Shown here piece by piece: positions 12,758 through 23,300 of a stretch of DNA of 64,000 nt (position 1 is its first letter; each line of letters begins with the position of its first letter). Under the pieces are notes generated by a model. That model was given only the letters and a program-made list of their open reading frames with translations, was not told the origin of the DNA and ran no database searches. The stretch spans positions 11,183,419 to 11,247,418 of the forward strand of contig OZ020486.1 in the NCBI GenBank assembly GCA_963971405.1, given 5' to 3'. The stretch comes from Psococerastis gibbosa. Lineage: Eukaryota; Arthropoda; Insecta; Psocodea; Psocidae. Made by a program: the position numbers and the translations under genes.

Positions 12758-14334
12758 CTGCAAACATACAAAAAGACAACGTTATCACAGCTAATTAATA
12801 AAAAGTATGTAATAGGTACGTTTTGTAGTTGTAAAAGATGTCATTAATCAGATTCGATGGCCAGGTAACGTGCTTGCACTTGTGCGAGTCTGTATAAGTT
12901 TCGATGCACAATATTCTGGATTTCATATTCAGCGAGCGATAGAGCGCTGCTTCAGCTGAGTTTATCCAAACTTTTCCATTCTCACTAATTCTGTGCTACG
13001 CAATTAATTTCAAGGGAACAAATATATTTCTCGGGGGTTCAAATTACTGTAATGATATTTTCTCACTGTATGAGTAGGGCTTGGTTGAATGATTGGTGCA
13101 AATTCAAAAGATTTCTAGGAGCTGGCGTGTCTAAAGGAAAACCGTGCACTTTTGTGTCTTTCGCGTCCACTTCACGCGAGCTTAAGAAATCAACAATAAA
13201 TCTTCTATACAAGCCCATAACCCTATTCGTACAATTAAAACAAAGTTGGCAACTCGCGCGGGTAAAGTCATCCATGAGTACCGGGCCTAAACAACGAGGA
13301 CAACTGCAAGCCGCTATTGTGGGAGCGACTCCCTGTGACCGGACCACTTTTCACGGACCTTCCCCGTGATACGATATGTCCGGGGAGAGCTTTGACTGGA
13401 TACGACCGTCGACCATAAGCAGTCCCATCTCCGACCACAACAAGCGTTGAATGAACCTGGACGAGCATTGGCTATTATTAAGTAACGCACCTTGAATTTG
13501 GACGACGGATGATGTCTGGGTGATCTCGATATTGTCTGACACTTCGATGTTGGCCTTCTTGAGTAGCCGGTTCATGTAAGAGATGAGCTTGAGCATGGCA
13601 CAAGACGAAGAGTCTCTCTGTGTGCACTTGTTGTTGAGTTTCCGCAGGAGATTCTCTTCAAAGGCTGTGGAGCTCTCGATGCCATTGTCAATATAGCTGC
13701 GAGCTGACCTGGGTCCTTCAAGAGGCTGAAACAAAAGAGAAATGCCAATTATAAGTGGTGTAACAGAGATGGATCAATTTTTGTTAATGTTAGAAATTGC
13801 CCTGATTAAGCCTAGGAGGAAATTAAATGGGAAATTAATGGCAGCATGCTCGCGTTTAGCTGTCCTTGATTTTTGACTCAGAATGTTTTGATGCTCAACT
13901 AATTCACTAACCTAACCTATTCCACTAACACCACTATAATCCACCACTAATAAATTAATTAATTGTTTATTTTTGTCAAAACCTATAACTGGAACTACTA
14001 GCCCCAGCAAAAAATGGGTAACTGATATTTTACTTGAACTTGAATTTGATGCAAACGACACTTCTCGTATTAATGCCAAGGATTAAATTCAATTCATCAT
14101 CGGAGATACAGAAATGTTAAAATTTATAGTAGTTTGATTGTGGTAAAACCTAGCTTGCGTGAGCCTCGATAATTAAATTAATAGTCGAGTGAATAGTTCC
14201 ATAGCTTAACATAGCGTAACATTCACATTTCTTTGTATTTATATTTAATTAACTGCATTATATATATTAATTTTACAGTCCGCTATTAAACATAGGTGAG
14301 AAGATGGCACTAAAGGGGCAGCATGAATCAGAGA

Positions 14335-14371
<37 letters not shown>

Positions 14372-17300
14372 GAGGGGAGGAAATTTTAAGTTCCAAAATA
14401 GTGAGAGTGATAAATAAAATTTACGACTTAAAATAAAATCGGAATGGTAAACAACAAAAACATAAAAGTGATATTGATGCATGTAGATATACAGTATACA
14501 GAAGTTTAATCGTTAATTATATCCAAAATTGTTATTTTGAGAGTTATGAATAGATAAAGTATATGAATAGAGTATATGAATAGATAAAGTTGGGATAAGA
14601 TCCTGTTATCAATGAGGAATTAACGAGAAAAGTTGGCTATAGTAATTTCGGAACACCCACCTAATAATTATTGCCCTCATTGTCGAATTATTTAATCTAA
14701 AATTAAAGCATGGTGTAAACTATAACCAAATTTGTTTAATAGGTACTGTACTCATATACTAAGAGCTGATATGTTCATTGATGCCAAAATGTACACAATG
14801 TTCAAGTGTGATGTGGTAATTTTGAAAAAAAGTTGATTGTTAACATAATGTGAGCCAATGGACATACCATGTTAATTCCACCAGAACAGAGCCTGTTCAA
14901 AATGGCAGCAAACTTGGTAGTGTACACATCGCAGGCAGGGCGTTTACTATCATTTAGTCAAAGTACGCGTCGAGTTCTCGTGTGACTATGTCCCCCAAGT
15001 AGTTCGGAATCCACTATAATCAGGAGATCCACCCTGTCGACCAAATTCCTATCTCCCTGAGGTAGGGGGGTCTGCTCTTAGGGTACGTCAAGTTATGAAA
15101 CAGATTCACTCCCCTAGCCAGGCTGACAGGGTTGCTTAAAGCAGAAATGCTCAAAGCTGGCGTTCAAAAACAAAATAAATAAAAACCTAATTTGACCTGT
15201 ACATATGCCATTACAAAAGCATTTCGTTTATTTAAAAACTGTGAAACATTGAGAGGTGTTTTAGTTAAAAAGCATGGATTACTAAATAATGGTCCAAATT
15301 TTGGACCATTTTAATATGGCGTTAAAATTAATCCACTCACTTACAAAATAAAAAAGTAAGTCAGTAAGTCATGTATCATGGGTCTGAGTCCCATTAGGTC
15401 AAAGGTTTCCATAATATTCTATTTTCTAACGAAATTTATTACAGAAAGTCAATATATGTTAATGAACACAAACAACAATATATGTTCATTTATTAATAAG
15501 TTTTATTAATTAGTATTATCTGATTCCCATATAAGTTATGCGTTAACTCTGGCGCTATAGCTGCTGCATTTCTCTGGGAAGAGCAACAAAAATGCCAAAA
15601 AGAATGGGGGAAGTTACGCACAAAGAAAATTTGAAGCCGGAAAGTAAATGGACCGGAAGTGGAAAATTAATTGCCATCGGTCTGGTCCAGTAAACAGCAA
15701 TTTGGATGAAACATATAGTGCATTAGGTTATGTTACACAATACTATACAATACTAGATCGGAGATAAATCCTGGAAAATGTTGGAATAAACGTTCTTGTA
15801 GCTTCCAGCATTTCCCGCTGCTTCTCACATTTCCAGTTTTGCTATTATCAACAATTCCGTCGACCAATTTAACCAAAAAACAATAAATGCCAGTGAGGAG
15901 CTTAACGATTGTATAAATAACAAAAATGTGGCGTACCGAAAACTAATCATATGGTTGCAAACAAGAGGAGCTGAGGACTGGAGGTAAGCATGGTTGATTG
16001 ATCGAAATAACATAGGTTCGCCCTCTAAACAGCCCCTTTACTGTCCGAAAAAGTGTCCTATAAAGTATCATTTACCTGTATAAGTGATACGGGGCAATGA
16101 TAAGCATGTCTTAGCTTGTCCATTGTCCCTCGTAGATGGCGAGGTTAACAGTGGGGATTGCGGAGGTAACCAGGTAGCCAACATAAATTCATAATCCAAT
16201 AATGTTATTTAACACAGGGTTAGGTGGACTTACAATGCCTGTTGTGTTAATAGTCATTAAAAGGTATGGGCCTCATGGTCATTGAACAATTAGGGCGGAG
16301 CCCATTGCCAGGAGAAGGGGGCGACGTTTCGGCTACTCCCATCATCAGGCTAGATATCCAATAATGACAGGGCAAGGTACAAGTTCATAAAATACCATTC
16401 AAATTATAATTGGGTTGGTGGACCAAATAATTCAATGTATGACTAGTCTCGAATCTCGACTCGTATCTGTACTTGGTTAAGTCATGCTTTCGTTTGTTTC
16501 ATTGGGTTAATGATAGGCTTGTCTCAGCTTTCCCATTATCGCTTGTGGCCAGTGTAGGTTGACATCGAGAACTTATACCAGTTGGCCAGTGGCCAAGAAT
16601 TCATCCGGAAGCATTACAAATATTGTCCAAAATCCATAGGGTCTTTAGCATTGGACAAGGGACTTGTGGGCCACTATAAGTAGGCCTGGATCTTAAAAAA
16701 GTCCATAAAAAAAATATAATTACAATTCATGGACTACAGTTCACTATTTCTGACCGTGTAGAACAAATACCTGCATTAAATATCAATGGAGTTAATACCT
16801 GTAGAGAGCTGCGTGAGACTAGCAAACCACAAATTGCCGTAGGTACACAGGTACGCTACGCCGCAAACACACGAACTTTCACGGCAAATCAAAATCCTGG
16901 AGTGGAGTCAACTTGAAGGGTGAAACCGAATTGACCGCAATCGTTTGTTGGAATTGTTCAGTGCAATTGCCAGTGCCATGTGCCACTATGGCTAACCATT
17001 TCTCATTTTCCACGTCACTAGGCTACGAGGCTAAGATTGTGATGGAAGTGGTAAATAAATAAATAATGACTTTTTGTTCTATTACTAAGCCAACCTAGCG
17101 GAGTTATGTCTATAAAGCCCTCTGTTACACTAAACTAGGAAAGCCTGGGACCGCCTGGCTTTACATTCCCTCCGAAGCATGGCCAGGAAATGTAACTAGT
17201 GTAGGACTCGAACCAGCAACCTTTCGGGTGAAAGTCAGAGTCCGTTCCACTACTCTACATTTCCTGACTGTTGTAACGGATAACGATATTGTAGGGGTTT

Positions 17301-20300
17301 GAAAGGCCGGAGAAGCAGTTGTAGAGGTGTACGCAATTCCACTGAAGATGTCGACCGCATATGTTGACACCTTAGATCCATTTATGCTAAGCTTGGAATT
17401 ATTCAGAGGAACTTGTAACCAAATTTTATTGTAAGAATGGTAGTTAGGATATATTTATATATTACGTTGTTCTTTGGTAGTTAGGTAGGTTTTTTTATAA
17501 ATTTAAATTATTTAATAAGTTACAATTGGCTATAAACAGTAGGAATTTTTGTTGTTTTTGTTGTTTTTTCGCTTTACATTATGGAACAGAAGAGCTACGG
17601 CTATGTGATGTAATAAAAAAAAAATTCTATTCTATTTTAAAACGTTTGAAAGTACGCTTTCATCCCAGATACTATTCCAAGGCTGATACGCATGAGAGTT
17701 GTTGGGCCCAATGTTTTGCCACCTTGACGCCATTGTCGGTGCACTTCCAAAGATCGTCTAAAGTGCAGGTAGTGGGGCAGAGGGAGCATTGAAGCAAGGT
17801 TAGTAAAGTAAGGTTATTAATATTGATGGTGTACCACTTGTTAATGGGGTAAGTAATAAGACATGGAATCACCTCAGGAGGGTATCGATAGTGGAAAAGT
17901 AGCCCAGCAGCAGGCTGACCTCATACAACAGTGAAACTACGCTGAGTTGTCCCATACGGCATTGCCGACCCCTAAGTTTTGCGATACGTAATATATCATT
18001 TGCGAGGTGAAAAGTAGCTTTACTATAGGTCTATTTTCCAAATGTATTGTAACATTTTCATCTATTTACAGTTATTTCATGATAGCTTTACCCTTTACAA
18101 TCAATCTGCTGTAAATTGGATTTTGTTAAAAAACCGGACAGTTGTTTCATTCCACATCACTATAAGTAATTTATCTAACCCTAAAAGTATTTATTAACTG
18201 TGATCAACCCGGTTTTTAAAAAGTTCCTTAATTGCGGAACAAAGATTTTTCCCATTTTTAAATTCCTTCCCCATTGCGAAACAAAACGGAAATTTGATAC
18301 GGTACTCGGTAAGGCGCTCAAAGCTCAATTTTGAAAGAAACAACTTTCATATCGGTTTAGCGTAACTTTTTAATTATTTTTAAGTTTTTTATTTTTCATC
18401 GTTCGTAGTAGCCTGTAGGATACTTCGATATAATAGAGATCATGCTTAAAATTATTTTATATTATTAAACAAAGTCCAGGGAATTGTTCCTACTAGCCCT
18501 TTTAAATCAATTTTCCTGAAATATTGTAAAATATTGCAATGTTGCATTCAGAAAAAGCATCAAATCGGTTGTTGAATCCTAAATAACAAATACTGTACAC
18601 TGTAGCAAAAGCAGATTTTTACCGCAGGGGATTAATATTCAAGTACGAATTTGATAAAAATATTGGTTTTGGAAAATATAATATACTTTATTTGTATCAG
18701 AGAAATAACAATTAATTCCCCAATTAAACTCAGCAATCAGAGTATATATCGATATTACAATACAGTATGTTGCCCCGGATCACATCTGCTTTTGTAATCT
18801 CTCTCAAAAAGAAATGGAAACGATAGTTTATATTTTCTGTAACAATTGAAACATTTTAGATTTTGTTATATTTTATATTTTGTTAGTTAAAATTAATGTT
18901 ATGTTATGTTATCTTTGATTGCCTCCTTGTATCTGCACTTTTATCTGTATATTTATCTGTGTCTGTACCAGTATCATTATATGTATATATATCTGTATCT
19001 TTGTTGGCCTCTTTGTCTGCATCTGCACCTATATTTATATTAGGCATTTTATCAGTGTTTGTATCGTCATTTGTTTCTGCATCTGTATCAGTAAGAAATT
19101 AAGTAAAGAAATTAAGTGAACTTGTAAGCCTCACTAATTTATAACAAAAAATTAATCTTCAATTTAAAACTTAACTCGAATTTATCATCTCCATAATGTA
19201 CCTAGGTAATTATATTGAAAATATAATGAGGTTACTTATTATGAGTAGAATTATAAATGAGGCTTCTTTTTTGTGATAAAGGCGCCATTGTTATATTTTA
19301 AATTCACAGACCCAAATACCTCAAAAATAGATGGTTTTATTTCCCATAATAGGTACCAGGTAGGCACTGCCTAAATGGACAATGTCCTGAGTAATTTTAA
19401 CAATCTGTAATTTTCTTGTTTACATAGCGTATCCTGACAGGAAGTCGGATTTAGTCCAAACAGATTATTAGGCCAGGGTATTCGTTTCTATACTAATCGT
19501 CCGTCAAATTTAGGGTTATTAATTGTGAGTTTTCACTTTCACGTGAATAGCCATGGGCTCCCCCTAGCCCACAGGAAAGTTGTTTACCGGAACTGATATA
19601 TTTAAGAACTGTTGTAATAGTGTAATAGGCTGAGAGGTTTTCCATTTCAGCTGCATTTATCATCCAAAAAATAAAAGGTAGTGGCGGGCGCAAATTTTGA
19701 AGGGGAACTGCCCAAAAGAAGACACAGACACCATCATAAATAAGATCTTACCCGAACTATTTTGCTTCTATTTTTACTACTACTATTTTTACAACTTGAC
19801 TGCTGTCAAAATTTGTGATATGGTACCCAAGTCCATAATCCTCACCAATTGGACTGTTCCATCGCCTTAAAAAACAACAACAACAACAATTTGTTGATAG
19901 TGGTACTGGTTTCTAAATAACTGGCCATCTACGATATGCCTGGAAGGGAGTGCGCGATCTGGACTCGTACCCAGCCTCCGTTAGCTAATTTCCATATATC
20001 ATGTGAGTTCTCGTCGACCCGAACGGTACTTCCATTACCCCCATTTTCTCCAACTATTATACTCGACATGGGAAATTTACCGCAACGATTAACATCAAAA
20101 ACATGTGTGTAATGTATTCTGCTTTATAATTCATAATGGATTTCGAAAATGAGTCTTTAATATGCACTCCTCGTATATATAGGCTACTACAAAGGAATTA
20201 TGACGGTAAGACGATTGCAAGGACGTCCACAAAGTGGCTCGAAAGACGGATTGGAAACTGTCTTTGATGAGCGTTCACAAATGGAGGTTTGGAGGCTTGA

Positions 20301-23300
20301 AGAACATAAAGCTCATAAAGGGCTGTAGAGCTGAAAGAAGTATAAGCCCATCTTTTTGATGGAGACTAAAAACAACAGCGACAAACTTCAAGATACAGGA
20401 ATTGGGTCGTTTTATGGCCTAAGATATGTACCGTAGAGTCTACAAAATTTTAAATCTATGTGCGAAAAGACGCTACATTAGTATTGAGCAAATTAATAAC
20501 AAAGACTTCCTACTGTAATGTCAATAGCACTGTGGTCATTTTCCAACAAAAATTATGAAAGCTCTAGCCCTGATAAATCAACTAGGTGAAAGTGCAGAAT
20601 GTACCTATATTTCTACTGAGGATAAACAAGTTTATACAAGTACAGTACGCGGTAAATTTTGAAAGGTATGAAAAAAATTTGCAGTTGCATTTAGGTACAT
20701 TAGTAATTATTCAGTATACCTAGGTGTGTTGGAATTGAGAGCTTTTGAGTTTAAAAATAATAAATGTTGATTTTTTAGAAATTTTACAGTTTTAAACACT
20801 AATACCGCTGGAGACATTTTTTATGGGATTTTTGGCGTCAAAAGTCATATATTCTCTTCCCAAATTTGTAAAATGTCACCTTACACCTTAGCGCGGGAAT
20901 CTCTGCAGTGAAAAATATAAGTGATGTACGATATAAAAGAATGTAAATATCCTGAAAGAAATTCCCCTTCCAGCTGTAAGCCATCAATCTTCCGTAAAAA
21001 TTGTAGGTTACCTTATACAACATACATTAGTCGGTGTGTTTAAGAATGAAACTACTAGTTTCATAATGTGCATGGCTATTAAGGGGAGTTTTTATGACAG
21101 CAATTTTCAGAAAGGTAAAAGCTCTAATTACCTACACTGACCTCGAAGTTTCAGATGATTTATGTGTGCACAGAGGTCAGTTATGTTGTATAATTAGGGA
21201 AAATAGCCTGCCTTACCTTCCTCTGCAAATGCTTGAAGCAATAAACATAGGCTACTATTTATTGAAATGTGGTGGAACAGTTGTTTTACTTTTTGTACCG
21301 TGAAACGGGGTCAATAGAAACACTGTGGTGAATAGAAACGAAACTTTAATTTTTTTTTTTTAAAGACTACCGTATATTATAATTATTTATTAAAACGTCC
21401 CACCAAAACTTGGTTAAGTTGGTGGTATGGAGTGTTAGCAATAAAAAAATAAAAATAATTATAATATAGCCTTTAAAAAAAAAAAAGTTTTGTTTCTATT
21501 CACCACAGTGTTTCTATTGACCCCGTTCCACGGTACTATTCATGCGTGGCTCTGCTATCAATAAATTGCTTAGAGACCATCTCTTAGAGAAAGCTTTCTA
21601 CCCTGTCACTGGGGCACTAGCACAATGACAATGACAGAAATGCTGCCCGATTTTGCCGATATTTTGACGATTTTACTTTATACTAAGGCACTATATACCC
21701 GGGTATTGTCATCCGCCATTTTTTATCCCATATTTCCTATATGCTAAGTATTGTAATTATTTTTAAGAAAAGTAAAAGATTGAAAAAAACGAAAACAAGT
21801 TTAGTATTTTTTTATGAAACACTTCCCTAATTGGTAGAACGTTTTTTTATATAAAAAATAAATAAACAACGATAAATTTCTAATAATAAATAGGTAAACG
21901 CCCAATGCTTGGCTTATACACCAGACTTATAATGGATAAAAAATGGCGGATGACAATACCTGTCTAATATAGAGCCCAACTTTATACATTCCTGTTGATT
22001 ACTTGTTGACTGTTTGATTGATTAATATAACATAATATTTATGACAAAACATTTATGCATATATATATTATCTATTTATTTATAATAACTTATGCAATTA
22101 CTGCAATTTTCAGAAAGGTAAGCGCTCTAATTACCTATACTGACCACGATGTTTCAGATGATTTGTGTGTGCATAGAGGTCAGTTATGTAGTATAATTAG
22201 GGAAAATTGCCTACCTTTGGTTCCTCTGAAAATGCTGCAAGCTAATGTAAGCACTTACAATGTACTATGCACAGCAATAAACATACAATACCGTACTATT
22301 GTATTTATTGAAATGTGGTGGAACATTTGTTCTACTTCTTGTACTATTCATGAGTGGCTCTATTATATTATCAATAAATTGCTTAGAGACCATCTCTTAG
22401 AGAAAGCTTTCCACCCGGTCACTGAGGCACTAGTAAAATTATAAAGATAGATATTTTGACAATTCTACTTTATAGGTACTTTCCTGTTGATTACTTGTTG
22501 ATTATTTGATTATATAATGTAACAGAATATTTATGACAGAACATTTACATATATATTTTCTATTTATTTACTTTTAAAATATTATATAAGAAGATCATCC
22601 AGTAGGTTGTTCAACAGTCTCTTAACCTTAAAATTAACTGTAAGTAGTGGCTAGACCGTTATTTTGAAAACAAATTCATTTCCATCACATATACATTGCG
22701 CACACCACTTGCCAGCAAACTTGACAAAATAATTGCAATTTGATTCCAGCAAAGCAATATAAAGTTTGAACGATAAAAGTTTGCTGTGGGTAATGGCGGC
22801 GAAAGGCAGCTGTGACAGCCTTAATTTGGCCATTAGAGAAAAAAGCTGTTTTATGAGTCATAAGACTTCATGGAAATTGCTGTGGTAAAGGAAGTTGCAC
22901 AGCTCTTAATGGGATTATCTTTCTGTTTTTAAAATTAACTACCACAAAACCAAACTTTCCCTCTCATTTTTTACCCCGTTCTATTCCTAATTAAAAAGCT
23001 TTTTAATTCTACGGCCATTAAGTTAAATAAAGACATTAGGTGGTGAATTTTAGACTTTTAATTAGGCTTGCACTTTCTACAGCTCATTTTGGCGGATATA
23101 CTACAATGGTGTGTTCCTTGTATTCCCCTTTTATCTACAGCTAAATCTATAACTATTTTAGACTTTTAATTAAGTTGCACTTTCTACAGTTCATTTCGGT
23201 GGACATACAATGGTGTGGTTCCTGTATTCCCTCTTTATCTACAGCTAAACTGTAATTTATAACCTGAATGGAAGTGCAAGGAACTGCAATTATTATTGAT

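Larger units (their letters stand above)
21097..22088 (+). repeat. Local tandem duplication, left copy with two MITE insertions
   Basis: It matches 22101-22578 from 'gcaattttcagaaaggtaa' through 'cagatgattt', 'gaaatgtggtggaaca', 'aaattgcttagagaccat' to 'cctgttgattacttgttga'. Without its two insertions (21298-21533 and 21683-21978) the copy would be about 450-460 bases. The ORF at 21094-21303 and its relative in the right copy reflect the shared DNA and carry no recognisable domain. Confidence 0.85.

Noticed and set aside
15380..15405. 'atcatgggtctgagtcccatt' as a tRNA B box
   Set aside because: The B-box match is poor and no acceptor stem or A box can be placed.
18896..19119. Two overlapping Ser/Val/Ile/Cys-rich ORFs resembling membrane peptides
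   Set aside because: They are translations of a degenerate hexanucleotide repeat.
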